DNA from: Rhodococcus sp. AW25M09
Lineage (GTDB): Bacteria; Actinomycetota; Actinomycetes; Mycobacteriales; Mycobacteriaceae
Reading direction: 5' to 3'
NCBI RefSeq assembly: GCF_000333955.1
Contig: NZ_CAPS01000068.1
Location: forward strand, 1 to 64,000
DNA length: 64,000 nucleotides
Both the position numbers and the translations under genes were made by a program. The notes under the pieces are model-generated. The model searched no databases. It saw nothing but the letters and a program-made list of their open reading frames with translations, and was not told where the DNA came from. Numbering within the stretch: position 1 is the stretch's first letter; each line of letters opens with the position of its first letter. Positions 46,938-56,227 of this stretch are shown here, one piece after another.

Positions 46938-47609
46938 ATGAACTTGGGTGATCTGTGGCAGTACCCGTTCCCCGTAGACATCTACGGAACGGTCGCCGCA
47001 TGGGTTGGCTCGCTGCTTACCGGTCTGTCGTTTGCGGCCGCAGCCGCCTATTACATATATGATAAGCACCTCGATTCGCGGTCCCAAGCCCAGAGCATCA
47101 GGGTTGAGATACCCAGCAATTCACAAGAAGAGGTAATTACAGTACACAACTTTTCCGACGCGGCGATTTTGAACGTCGATGCGCAGTTGATCGAAGTTTC
47201 TGTTGCTGAACAAGTCGTGTCCGAGATGGCCGCGAATATACGTACTAATCCAAGACGGCTCCGGAAGGAGTTGAAGAGGCGAAAGCCAATTCAGGGTCAC
47301 CAATACTGGCCTGTGGCTGTGGGTTTAAAGTCAGAGGACGGTCAGCTGGCAGTATCTGCGGGTGAGTCGAAGAGTTTCAAAGGTGGCGTATGGGCTACCT
47401 CTGACACCATGCCTCTGTATCTGCTGTTCACAGATGCCAGAGGTAAAGGATGGAGGTTGAGGGTGAGCGACAGTAAACTGGAACCGCGAGCTGGCTCGCT
47501 GACGTCACGGGTCAAGTATCGGTTGAAGCCGAAAGTTATTTGGAGAAGTTACAAGGAATGGAGGGTCTCCCGCATCACAAAGAAAGTGAGGGTTCACGAT
47601 GTAGTTTGA
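46938..47609 (+). CDS. One-TM hypothetical protein in the tRNA-Lys region
   Basis: 223 aa. One membrane segment (about residues 19-43, ending AAAAAYYIYDK), so a short external N-terminus and a ~180-residue cytoplasmic domain. That domain has alternating polar/hydrophobic beta-like segments (IRVEIPSNSQEEVITVHNF; FSDAAILNVDAQLIEV) and a very basic end (KVIWRSYKEWRVSRITKKVRV). Not recognised. Lower GC than the flanking core and codons ending in A/T are common, signs of transfer. The ATG has no clear ribosome site. Confidence 0.65.
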   Translation: MNLGDLWQYPFPVDIYGTVAAWVGSLLTGLSFAAAAAYYIYDKHLDSRSQAQSIRVEIPSNSQEEVITVHNFSDAAILNVDAQLIEVSVAEQVVSEMAANIRTNPRRLRKELKRRKPIQGHQYWPVAVGLKSEDGQLAVSAGESKSFKGGVWATSDTMPLYLLFTDARGKGWRLRVSDSKLEPRAGSLTSRVKYRLKPKVIWRSYKEWRVSRITKKVRVHDVV

Positions 47610-48151
47610 TTAAGCTGGTTCGTAGCCTGCGTGTAGACCCTATTGGAATAACACTATACTGCTCTTAAAATTCGCACACGTTAAATATTGCAGACCAATT
47701 GCGGAGAAGTAATCTGATTGGTTCAGTGCTTCGGACAGTGGACTCGCTTGGAATAGGTATCTACTGAAATGAGTCCGTCCGAATAAACGGACGTCGCTTT
47801 TGGGACGGCCAGCGGAATTGGCGACCGCTGGTCGTAAGGAGGCTGCAAATTGAGCAAGAGCGGGCCCCGTTTGTGCAACGCGGAGCCGGCGATCGAGCAA
47901 GAACAGCTCGCGTGCATGATTCTTTAGCGATCGGAGGGCATTCTGCTGCTGCCTAGCTGCTCGGACAAGCGGTGGTGAGGATCTCGGCCCGGTGACCGTA
48001 CGACCGCCTTGTCCGTCGTCGTCAAATTGCACACCGTGTTCATCCTCGCAGGCGAGAGCTTCACCCCGCGATGACCGATCGCGGGAAGCGCCCTGATCTG
48101 CGTCGCTCCGCACCAGCTGCTGAGGCGTGCAGGATGAAATAGCGACAGATT
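47610..48151. other. AT-richer gap, no confident gene
   Basis: 540 bp with minus-strand frames (47640-48113; 47924-48220) that lack family resemblance. 47,610-47,720 is notably AT-rich (for example ATAACACTATACTGC) and may carry promoters. GATTATGCT at about 48149-48156 could be a -10 box for the following gene. Confidence 0.5.
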
Positions 48152-48156
48152 ATGCT

Positions 48157-48206
<50 letters not shown>

Positions 48207-48232
48207 TTGAGTTTGAGCACGAGGAGGTCCGT

Positions 48233-49975
48233 GTGTCCGGCAGATCGAGGGCCCGGCAGGAGCGGACCATACGTAGAGCCGAGCTGCGAAAGCAGGTCAA
48301 AATCGGCAAGCGTGCCGATAGGCTTGGCGATTCAGTGGACTTGACCGTTAGTGGAGTGCGTCAAGCGGTCGTCATCCACGGCCACGACAGGCTGGCGCAG
48401 GCGCTACTCGCCCGACACAACCGCAGGCTAGCTAATCAGGCGTTGTTAGCCGATCAAATGCAATCGATGGTGCTGCCGACGCTGAACGGGTTCCTTCCCC
48501 TGGACATTGCACTTGCGCGGTTAAGTGCTAGTTCATCCCGGGCACCAGCCTTCAGAGGGCGACAATGGGTTGATCATTTGGGTTGGGGTCTGGACAGCGT
48601 CGCGGCCGCGTGCAGATTGATGATGACGGGCCAGGTGGTGGGAGCCAGTGTGATTGCGAGGTCGCAGCTGGAGAGATGGTCGGAGAACATCGCCCACGAC
48701 AACGCAGCCGGGCCGTACCCAGGAGAGAAAACGGCTGACTGGATCGGCCGGCTGTGGTCGATCCACGGGGTACAGGATGGGGGACGGAACAGTTTTGGTG
48801 GTCCGTCAGGGATCGACGCAGGGCGCTCTTTTTCGGAGATGAGCGAGCTGGTCCACGGACGTGGACAGCTAGTGAGGGCAGCTTGGTGGGAAAGCGTCGA
48901 ACTCCTGTCCGCGGCAGATGCTGCCGCGGTCCAGGCCTTCGACTTCGTTCATGATGCGCTCGATCTGTCAGTCAAGCGCATCCATGCAGCCATTTGCACC
49001 GCGGCATCGGCGAGGCAACTGGATAGTGTTGCTGCCGATGCATGGAATACACGGGCACATAGTCGAGTCAGTATGCGCTTAGATGACATCCAACCCCTGC
49101 TGATGCCCCTTCTGCCTTCATTTTTCATGAACGACTCTGCGTTCTACGCGCTAACCTCCTATGGCTTTGCGTATAGAGGTGAAGTCGACCGCGGCGCTAA
49201 GGACTTTCCGATTCGACTCAGTTCTGACGGATGGGGGCCGTTAGGTTTTGCGGAACGTCGCGCAAGAGCTGCGCACGCCGCTAAGCAAGCATTCCTGGCT
49301 GAAGCCGACCAGTTCGGTGAGAGCTTCGATAATCGCGGGATTGAGAATACCTTCATCGAATCAATCCTTGCGTGCGAGATGGCTGGCCTGATCGCGGTCT
49401 GGCTTCGCGAGGCACCCGAAACCATCCATGCTGCTGATGCTCTGGTAATTGCTGCGAATTCGCTGCGGTCGGCAGTCAACCTATGGTTAGAAGACGATGA
49501 GCGATCTATGGGTTGCCTTCGCGTGCTGGTGGAACAGATCGCTTCCAGTCGAACGTGGAGATTGAAGCCAACTGTCGCGCAACGCCTACATGACCGAGGG
49601 AAACTGTCGACTCCGCGTGACTGGATCGAAAAGTCAGGTTGGAAACGGTTAGCCGCACTTAACGAGGCTCTGGGTAGCTACGCGCACGGCCTGAAGAATT
49701 CTGATTGGGACTCGGCTCGTGAGACCCTTATTCAGCTGCAGGCAGACCTTACGAAGCCTGCGGCCCGTCAAAGAGGTAAGACATCGACGCTCATCAATTC
49801 AATAGTATTCCTTAATTCTGAAAACGCGGAATGGCTTTCGGTAATCGACAGGGACGTCGAGAGTGCTTATTGGAAAGTCGTAAGGCTAACCCGGAACGGT
49901 GTCGACAAAGGCATGGATGACTATCTGCAACGAGCGTGGGTGCTGAGAAAGCGAGGCATATCAACTGTCCAGTAG
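48233..49975 (+). CDS. Large helical hypothetical protein behind a microsatellite
   Basis: 580 aa from GTG 48233, which has a strong GAGGAGG (48221-48227) at 5-base spacing; ATG 48152 in the same frame would add 27 residues encoded largely by the GGCA tract (AGRQ repeats). Basic N-terminus (RARQERTIRRAELRKQ), then a mostly helical protein. Two similar-looking segments, VVGASVIARSQLERWSENIA (about 140-160) and ACEMAGLIAVWLRE/ANSLRSAVNLWLEDDE (about 395-430), faintly recall DUF5677/HEPN-like helical bundles with LSELVHGRG between; this is a weak impression. No ATPase or nuclease motif. Lower GC than the core. Function unknown; an Abi-type role is only a guess from setting. Confidence 0.75.
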   Translation: MSGRSRARQERTIRRAELRKQVKIGKRADRLGDSVDLTVSGVRQAVVIHGHDRLAQALLARHNRRLANQALLADQMQSMVLPTLNGFLPLDIALARLSASSSRAPAFRGRQWVDHLGWGLDSVAAACRLMMTGQVVGASVIARSQLERWSENIAHDNAAGPYPGEKTADWIGRLWSIHGVQDGGRNSFGGPSGIDAGRSFSEMSELVHGRGQLVRAAWWESVELLSAADAAAVQAFDFVHDALDLSVKRIHAAICTAASARQLDSVAADAWNTRAHSRVSMRLDDIQPLLMPLLPSFFMNDSAFYALTSYGFAYRGEVDRGAKDFPIRLSSDGWGPLGFAERRARAAHAAKQAFLAEADQFGESFDNRGIENTFIESILACEMAGLIAVWLREAPETIHAADALVIAANSLRSAVNLWLEDDERSMGCLRVLVEQIASSRTWRLKPTVAQRLHDRGKLSTPRDWIEKSGWKRLAALNEALGSYAHGLKNSDWDSARETLIQLQADLTKPAARQRGKTSTLINSIVFLNSENAEWLSVIDRDVESAYWKVVRLTRNGVDKGMDDYLQRAWVLRKRGISTVQ

Positions 49976-50439
49976 ACGAAGCCTAGTCGCAAACTTCGCT
50001 TTACATCCTGTCTTCGATAGCTGACGGCCACCGAAGGCACCTCAGTGAAACGCGGAAAGCCCTCGACCAGATCGGCGCAGCGTGATGCACGCCGGACGCT
50101 GCGATACTGAAGGCATGGACGGTGTTCTCCTAGGTTGCGCAAGACGTAGTTCGATCTACCGCGTGGTGCGAACGCACAACTCGATCCGCATTGCCAACGC
50201 AATCGGTCGTCAACGCTTGCCAACTCGTCGAGTTCCCGACGAGCGCATGCGGTGGCGGACCTAACGCCCGGACGCTCGAGGTCGGTGCAGTTGTCCGACG
50301 ATATCTGACCTGACATTGGGGATACATCGCCAGTAGTGTCCGAGCCAGTAAACGCGACAAGCCCGGCATTCGATGCGAAAGCCGGTGCAGATCAACAGTG
50401 CCACTACCGGTGAATTTACCGAGCGATACGGTAGTGGTC
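49976..50439. other. Intergenic, no confident gene
   Basis: About 460 bp. Short frames on both strands lack ribosome sites and resemblance. TACGGT at 50427-50432 may be the -10 of the following leaderless gene. Confidence 0.5.
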
Positions 50440-51222
50440 GTGAACCGACATGAAATTGTCCGTGCGCTCCTCGGGTTGGGAGTGGAGTCTGGCGTCGCAG
50501 CCGACCTACCGGACCTGCCGAGTGGCGTCATTGGGCTAATGGTCTACGGCAGCCAGGCGCGGGGCGACGCTGTTGACGACTCAGACCTCGACCTGTTGGC
50601 GCTATCTGTAGCTCCGCGACCAAGTATCCAAGTCGCACTCGTAAGCATCAGCTTCTACACAAGTCAAATGTTGGAGACCGGGATTGGGACACTGTTCGGC
50701 GCGCATCTGAACCGCGACGGAAAGATTCTGATCGATAAGGACAACCAGCTTCGTACTGCGATCGACTCGATGGGCGAGGTCGACACAGATCGGCTTTTTG
50801 AGCGAGCACGACGAATGTCGCAGCTGTTCACCAGTCTCGACCGGGATCTGCCCAAGTATCTGCCAGGCCTAGTACGCGAAGCTCGGTATCTGTTGCGAAG
50901 CTGCTATTACGCACGAGCAATTTCGGACGGGGAACCATGCTTCTCTATCCGTGAACTCGCTAAGCGACATAAGGACCCGGTCCTTGTCCGTCTCCTTGCG
51001 TCGAGACATCAACAGGAACCTTCAGTGCGAGAATTGACCGAATGTTTGGCTCGACTGCGTGGGGTCTTGGGTGACTTCCCGCGGAGCGAGCATGGATCGC
51101 TTGAGGCCACAATTGTGAACGAGTGGGAAAGCCCAGGCGATTTGCTGTCGATGGCATTCCTCGCACTCGGGGTTACGGGCCAGGGGTCTGATTACGCGGA
51201 AGTGGGGAAAATTCTGTTATGA
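50440..51222 (+). CDS. MNT-type nucleotidyltransferase
   Basis: 260 aa. VYGSQARGDAVDDSDLDLL (about residues 31-49) is the GSx(9-12)DxD signature of the pol-beta/MNT superfamily; DxD would bind two metal ions. Helical C-terminal half with KYLPGLVREARYLLRSCYYARA is HEPN/SUKH-like helical or substrate domain of the family. Such enzymes adenylylate tRNAs, toxins or small molecules. GTG 50440 is chosen (TACGGT 7 bp upstream, no ribosome site); GTG 50434 and 50398 are in frame. ATGA overlap with the phosphatase gene shows the two work together. Confidence 0.82.
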   Translation: MNRHEIVRALLGLGVESGVAADLPDLPSGVIGLMVYGSQARGDAVDDSDLDLLALSVAPRPSIQVALVSISFYTSQMLETGIGTLFGAHLNRDGKILIDKDNQLRTAIDSMGEVDTDRLFERARRMSQLFTSLDRDLPKYLPGLVREARYLLRSCYYARAISDGEPCFSIRELAKRHKDPVLVRLLASRHQQEPSVRELTECLARLRGVLGDFPRSEHGSLEATIVNEWESPGDLLSMAFLALGVTGQGSDYAEVGKILL

Positions 51223-51827
51223 CTGGCGAGCTCGCGTTCGTGGGCGACATCCACGGAAACCTAGGCGCTCTGCGGGGCATTCAGTGCGTACTCGACCGGC
51301 GAGGCGTCGGACATACGGTCTTCCTCGGTGACTACATCAACAAGGGTACTGAATCGGCAGGCGTGTTAGAAGAATTGATCGTTCGGTCAAGATCTGGGCG
51401 AGCGACATTGCTCGCTGGGAATCATGAAACAGCCCTGCTTGAGTCCCTCGACAACCACGATCTCAGCGCATTCCTCAAGATGGGCGGAGCAGCAACTATT
51501 CGCTCGTATGCTGGGGCGCAAGTCGGACCGGAGGTTCTGGCGGATCTGCGGTCCAACCTTCCGGTCCTTGTGCTTGATGCGCTTCGGCAGATGCCGACCC
51601 GATATGAATCTGATACTGTTATTGCGCAACATATTCCGCCAAGATCGATAACTCACAAATACTGTGTGAGCGCGCACCTGCCCGTAGGTCGGTTGCCGCT
51701 CATCAACAATTATTCAGCCCAGATAGACACGGGCTGTGGTGGCCACGGCGGCCGGCTGACGGCACTTCTGTGGCCGTCCCGCACATACGTGCAAGTCGAC
51801 GAGGTAGGACGTGTCGTTGATGGGTGA
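51219..51827 (+). CDS. PPP-family (calcineurin-like) metallophosphatase
   Basis: 202 aa. Metallophosphatase motifs in order: FVGDIHGN (residues 6-13), FLGDYINKG, AGNHE, then IAQHIPP and SAHLPVG histidines. The gap between GNHE and the later His is short, so it is a compact member like bis(5'-nucleosyl)-tetraphosphatase or PrpE/serine-threonine phosphatases. ATG overlaps the nucleotidyltransferase stop (ATGA, 51219-51222). Writer/eraser pairing with the nucleotidyltransferase is inferred. Confidence 0.87.
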   Translation: MTGELAFVGDIHGNLGALRGIQCVLDRRGVGHTVFLGDYINKGTESAGVLEELIVRSRSGRATLLAGNHETALLESLDNHDLSAFLKMGGAATIRSYAGAQVGPEVLADLRSNLPVLVLDALRQMPTRYESDTVIAQHIPPRSITHKYCVSAHLPVGRLPLINNYSAQIDTGCGGHGGRLTALLWPSRTYVQVDEVGRVVDG

Positions 51828-51874
51828 TCTGAAGCAAGGTCGAGTGAGCTAGTGGAGATTATCGACGTTAGCCC

Positions 51875-53281
51875 CTATTGTGCCTTGGCAGCCCCATTTT
51901 TATCCTGAATTGAGATGTTGAGCGTCAAGCAAGCTTGAAATTGAGTTTTTGCATCCTCGATGCGACCTACTTCGCGGTAGCATTGGCCAAGTACCAGCAG
52001 GCAAATCGCCTCGCCCTGCCGGTTGCCGATCTGACGATTTATCGACAGAGCCCTTTCTGCGGGGGTGAGGCCCTCGGATGCTTTGCCTTGACGCAGGCTC
52101 ACCTGTGCAACCAGGACGCCCGCATTGGCGTGGATGCTGGAGGGGGGTGTTGTCTCTAGGTCAGCGAGAGCTCGATCCGCGTGCTCCCGCGCCGCAGCAA
52201 GTCTGTTTTCTGCAACCTCAAGCCTCGCCAGATTTATAGACGACTGGGGTACCTCGCTGAGCAGACCAGCCTCGCGCCTCAGTTGGAGGCTCTGTTGGAA
52301 GTATGTCCGAGCACTTCCACTGTCACCGATTTTGCGGTGGGCCAGACCGAGATCATCGAGAATTCGGCTGCGGACAGTGGTGGTGGAGTGGTCAGTCGAC
52401 ACCAACAGTCCGAGTGCGTGCTGTAGCCGCCCGATAGCATCGTGGTGGCGCCCTTGAGCATCGAGGACACGTGCCTGCGCAGAGAACGCGTCTGCTGCTT
52501 GAAAGGTATGTAGCGTATCCCCTTCGGCGTGAGTCGAGATTGCTAATTGAGTTTGGTCGTATGCCCCTGCGAGGTCGCCTTGTCGCCGTAGGAATCGTGC
52601 CAAAGCTAGCTGCTCCAAGGGGCCCCCGATCGCTGAAGCTTCTGTCAGTAGCGAACCTCCGGCCTCAGCCTGCCCTAGCGCGATGAGTTGTTCTCCGCGG
52701 AGCCGGCTGTGCGCGGCTCGAAGTACGTCCCTCCCAGAGGAAGGGAGCAAGTCCACGAAACGCGGTGTCTTTGTCGTTGCGGACGATGCCCATGACGTGA
52801 GTCGCGCAGTCAACTTCGTCTTCAGATCGCGTACGCCCGATATTGACTCGAACAACGCCGCGTGGTGGTTGACAATCTGTTGTTTGAGACTGAGTATCCG
52901 TTGGTCTGGAGTGGGGCCGTCGAGGAATGCGATCCATACGTCACGCATAGGCTGGGCGGGTTCGGCCAAGTCGAGGAAGCCAGTGAAGAGTTCCTCCTCT
53001 GTTCCGGAGGTGTACCCCCATCGGCTGCCGGGTTCGCTACCCCAGGATGACTTGAACAGGACAATCATGAAGTGGGATTCACCAATCAGCTCATTGATGG
53101 CTTCTTGCGGGCGACGTGCCGTGCCGCGAACACGGTCCCATCCCACCACCTCGAAGCTCGCGCCGGGAGCCTCTCGTGCCCGGTTATTGAACTCGCTGAC
53201 GCACGCACCTACGGTGGCGCGTTCGTCGGGGACGTCACCGGGAGACGCCAGGAATATGCGGAACGGTGCGATTTCAGACAT
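51875..53281 (-). CDS. DUF4062-TPR protein, candidate defence/signalling sensor
   Basis: 468 aa. Residues 5-110 match the DUF4062/TIR-like N-terminal domain (FRIFLASPGDVPDER; EAINELIGESHFMIVLF; SGTEEELFTGF), which heads many bacterial STAND/NLR-like conflict proteins. No P-loop NTPase follows; instead residues about 180-460 form tetratricopeptide repeats (ALARFLRRQGDLAGAYDQ; LDDLGLAHRKIGDSGSARTYF; CLLVLGQCYREVGRIEDAK). The start ATG 53281 (MSEIAPF) is chosen because the domain begins there; ATG 53305 is in frame. Convergent with the phosphatase gene, 47 bp apart. Confidence 0.8.
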   Translation of the reverse strand: MSEIAPFRIFLASPGDVPDERATVGACVSEFNNRAREAPGASFEVVGWDRVRGTARRPQEAINELIGESHFMIVLFKSSWGSEPGSRWGYTSGTEEELFTGFLDLAEPAQPMRDVWIAFLDGPTPDQRILSLKQQIVNHHAALFESISGVRDLKTKLTARLTSWASSATTKTPRFVDLLPSSGRDVLRAAHSRLRGEQLIALGQAEAGGSLLTEASAIGGPLEQLALARFLRRQGDLAGAYDQTQLAISTHAEGDTLHTFQAADAFSAQARVLDAQGRHHDAIGRLQHALGLLVSTDHSTTTVRSRILDDLGLAHRKIGDSGSARTYFQQSLQLRREAGLLSEVPQSSINLARLEVAENRLAAAREHADRALADLETTPPSSIHANAGVLVAQVSLRQGKASEGLTPAERALSINRQIGNRQGEAICLLVLGQCYREVGRIEDAKTQFQACLTLNISIQDKNGAAKAQ

Positions 53282-53891
53282 AGCTTGGAATCGTAATCGG
53301 GGCATCTGAGTCCGTGCGTTACGGAGTCGTAAGGGCTTTAAATCTGCGTCAACAGGAACGTTCGCGGCTGGATCATATGAAAACAACAGTTTGAACGACG
53401 TCCTTGAGATGACGAGTCCTCCTGACCGGTCTTCCGTCACGGTGAATACTTTGACGGCAATGAAATCGGAGATTGGCCACGTGTCCGCGCTCCAGGATGG
53501 GGCTTCATTGACGGAACAATTTTTCGCACGAGGATTTCTTGGAACCGACAATGAAACGTTTCGACTCGACGTCACCAGGTTCCGCCGTACCCCGGGGCGG
53601 GCTGTGCTCCGCTACCGCAGCGCAGCGTGGCACGGTTAGCCACGATCTGAATGGGGCGGCAGGCGCGTCGACGATGACTCGCCACTCGGATACATTGAAC
53701 CCTCGAAACCGACCAATGATGAGGTGAGTTCACTATGACCACCGCCGACCGCACCGGGACATCCAGTGCACCGCAGACCTCCGAATCGCACTGGACGAGC
53801 CCACAGTAGGCACACCCGGGACTGCGACTGGGCTTGTTGGCTTCGATGGTGTTCACCTGACGGGGACTGCCGCACCTGTGCAGTAGATGTT
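53282..53891. other. Degenerate stretch, no confident gene
   Basis: About 600 bp. A plus-strand frame 53391-53639 and a 24-codon frame at 53735-53809 (after GAGGTGAG) have no resemblance to known proteins. Probably the worn edge of the accessory region. Confidence 0.5.
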
Positions 53892-54485
53892 TCACTTGTG
53901 TGCTGCGTCGGTCAGCATTTCGGCGACGAGTTCGAGGATGTCGACTTCGACCGGACAGCGCACCGTAGGAACGAGGACGGCAGCCGGTTCTACAGAGACC
54001 GCTCCGGCGGAGCCTCGCAGGACTTCGAGGTGTGGGATCGACCCGAGACGTCGTTACCGGACACGGATCCACCCGTCGGGCGTCCATGTGCCGAGGATTT
54101 CTCGGCCTCGGCCTCGGCCTCGGCCTCCGCCTCGGCCAGCGTCTTGTGCGAGGTCGAGTGCGACGAACACGGGATGTGCGAGTGGCCGTTCGAGGGTGTT
54201 GGTGTCGAGCTCGATTCGTAGCTGCGCTACTGCGGGAACGGGCGCGACACGCACGGAGGCTTGGGCGGTTGCGGCGGTCTCTGCGGCTCCGAGCAGCGTG
54301 ACCGCACGGCGGACGACTGTCTGGTCAGGGACGAAGAAGTCCAGCCGTTGGTCTGCGCGGAAAGCGGCGGAGGCACCGTACATGGCTGCAGCTGCTGCGT
54401 CGGCCAGTGCCCACCCTGGTTGGCTGTCGGGGGAGTCGAGCCCCAGGCGCAGCGGTCGCTGTTCGGTCGCGTTGCCCGGTGATGG
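53892..54485 (-). pseudogene. Gene remnant(s) with in-frame stop and hexamer expansion
   Basis: One minus-strand frame reads as protein through most of its length: RPLRLGLDSPDSQPGWALAD, YGASAAFRADQRLDFFVPDQ, VVRRAVTLLGAAETAATAQA, LDTNTLERPLAHPVFVALDL, a repeat-encoded Gly/Arg run, LGTWTPDGWIRVR and TAA at 54054; after that stop it continues PHLEVLRGSAGAVSVEPAAV and VEVDILELVAEMLTDAAHK to TGA. No start codon follows the upstream TAA until ATG 54383, so the 5' end is missing. I do not recognise the family. Likely a truncated gene interrupted by a nonsense codon, or two fused fragments. Confidence 0.55.
54101..54136 (+). repeat. Hexanucleotide repeat (CTCGGC)6
   Basis: Six CTCGGC units, the fifth being CTCCGC, inside the gene remnant. 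On the minus strand it encodes the Gly/Arg run, consistent with slippage in relaxed sequence. Confidence 0.9.
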
Positions 54486-54684
54486 TTAGCGCACGAGCTG
54501 TTCGATGGCAATCGATCTCGTTACCGGTGTTCGGCTGTGCTTCAACGACGATCCCGTAGCGATGGCCGCGGCTGTGTTCCGCGTTCTCCGCTGATGTCCT
54601 CGGCGCCTGCCCACGCATACTGAGCAAGCGACCCGATGGGCCGACTGGCACTGAGAGCCGTGTGGGCGGCAATGGGCTCAGCGA

Positions 54685-55263
54685 TCAATTCAAAGTGGTT
54701 GCGATGGAACGCATTTCGTGCAGGGCGGCTGCTGCGTACGGTGCCAACGATTCCGATTTTCCGGACTCGTTCTCGGACCACGCGGTGTAGCCGCGCTTGA
54801 AGGCCAGAACTCCCAGTTCGCCGGCGAGGTGGGCGGTGGGCTCGGGGAAGCCGCGGTCGACGAGGGCGTTGGTCATCGCCGCAGCCATGCCGACGGTTTT
54901 CAGCGCGTCGCGTTCCTGTAGCTCCGTGCTCGCGGCGACGGCCGCTTTTATTCGGGGACCGAGTTCTCGGTTGGTCGGCCCCATCGCGTTGGATGCTCGC
55001 TCGAGGCCAGCGGCTACCGCGTCGAGCGCGGTGGACCCCTCGGGTGCGTCGGCGATGCCGTCGGCGAGGAGTCGGCTCAGAGTTTCCTGACCGGCGACGA
55101 GGAGTTCGCGCTTGTCCGAGAAGTGGCGGAAGAAGGTGCTTTTGGTGACCCCGGCTCGTTCGGCGATCTGGGCGACGGTGGTGGCGTCGTACCCCTGCTC
55201 GTTGAACAGGTCGACTGCCGCAACGACGAGTCGTTGGGTAGCACCGGGTTCCCATCGAGCCAT
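54685..55263 (-). CDS. TetR family regulator
   Basis: 192 aa. HTH at residues 9-55 (RLVVAAVDLFNEQGYDATTV; AGVTKSTFFRHFSDKREL). Divergent from an NmrA-type oxidoreductase gene with two GGGAC-n-GTCCC-like palindromes in the 82-bp gap, the first ending 16 bp from its own ATG; so autorepression and control of the oxidoreductase are likely. Confidence 0.88.
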   Translation of the reverse strand: MARWEPGATQRLVVAAVDLFNEQGYDATTVAQIAERAGVTKSTFFRHFSDKRELLVAGQETLSRLLADGIADAPEGSTALDAVAAGLERASNAMGPTNRELGPRIKAAVAASTELQERDALKTVGMAAAMTNALVDRGFPEPTAHLAGELGVLAFKRGYTAWSENESGKSESLAPYAAAALHEMRSIATTLN

Positions 55264-55278
55264 GCCATCATCATAGTG

Positions 55279-55298
55279 GACGGGACAAAGGTCCCGTC
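55279..55298. promoter_or_regulatory. Operator 1, GACGGGAC-AAAG-GTCCCGTC
   Basis: Perfect 8-bp arms with 4-bp centre; TetR-proximal of two related sites. Confidence 0.75.
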
Positions 55299-55308
55299 AG
55301 GTGTACAG

Positions 55309-55330
55309 TGATGGGACAACTATCCCATCA
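55309..55330. promoter_or_regulatory. Operator 2, TGATGGGA-CAACTA-TCCCATCA
   Basis: Perfect 8-bp arms with 6-bp centre; shares GGGACAAnnnTCCC with operator 1 and lies 15 bp before the oxidoreductase ATG, overlapping its ribosome-site region. Confidence 0.75.
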
Positions 55331-55345
55331 CTTCAGGAGCATTCC

Positions 55346-56227
55346 ATGCGCGTTTTCATCACCGGTGGTACCGGCACTATCGGAACACCGGTCGTCTCCG
55401 AACTGCTCGGTCACGGGCACACCGTTCTCGCGCTGGCTCGGTCGGAGGAATCTGCGCGGGCGCTCGAGGCGGCAGGTGCCGAGTCGGTTCGCGGGGATCT
55501 GGACGACCTCGAGGTTCTCCGGGCGGGTGCCGAGCAGTGCGACGGCGTCGTAAGTCTGGCGTTCGGTAGCGATTACAGCAGCGCCGAGGCGCTCGCCCGG
55601 TCCATCTCGCAGGAGAGCGCAGCGATGGCCACCCTGGGTGACGCGCTCGTGGGAACCGGCCGCCCCATCGTGACTGTTTCGGGCACTCCGTGGGTACCGG
55701 GCCGGGCGTCGACCGAAGCCGACTCTCTCCCCACCGACGGACCGGTAGGCGGCCGCGGTAAATCGGTGAACACGTTGTTGGCATTGGCATCTCGCGGTGT
55801 CCGGGCGACCGCAGTGCGCATGCCGCGCACGGTCCACAACAATGGCGAGGGAGGGTTCGCCGGACTGCTGGCCGATGCTGCCCGCCGCACAGGCGTTGCG
55901 GGATACCCGGGTGACGGAACGCAGCGGTGGCCGGCCGTGCACGCACTCGACGCGGCAACACTGTTCCGACTCGCCCTCGAGTCCGCACCAGCCGGGACCG
56001 CGTGGCACGCGGTCGACGACGAGGGCGATGCGGTGCGTGACATCGCCACCGTCATCGGTCGCCGACTGGCCCTGCCGGTCCGGCCGGTGCCGGAGGACAC
56101 CTTCGGCCCCTTCGGCCCGATCTTCGCGATGGATCAGCCGGCGACCAGCGCCCTCACTCGTGACGAGCTCGGATGGCATCCGACGCACGCGAGTCTCCTC
56201 GACGACCTGGAGAACATCAGACCGTGA
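55346..56227 (+). CDS. NAD(P)-binding NmrA/extended-SDR oxidoreductase
   Basis: 293 aa. Rossmann motif MRVFITGGTGTIGTPV at the N-terminus, LARSEESARALEAAG dinucleotide loop, and C-terminal TRDELGWHPTHASLLDDLE typical of extended SDR proteins (SDR family like NAD-dependent epimerases). The canonical YxxxK is not clear (VGGRGKSVN stands in that region), so it may act as an atypical reductase. AGGAG 6 bases before ATG 55346. Controlled by the divergent TetR. Confidence 0.85.
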   Translation: MRVFITGGTGTIGTPVVSELLGHGHTVLALARSEESARALEAAGAESVRGDLDDLEVLRAGAEQCDGVVSLAFGSDYSSAEALARSISQESAAMATLGDALVGTGRPIVTVSGTPWVPGRASTEADSLPTDGPVGGRGKSVNTLLALASRGVRATAVRMPRTVHNNGEGGFAGLLADAARRTGVAGYPGDGTQRWPAVHALDAATLFRLALESAPAGTAWHAVDDEGDAVRDIATVIGRRLALPVRPVPEDTFGPFGPIFAMDQPATSALTRDELGWHPTHASLLDDLENIRP

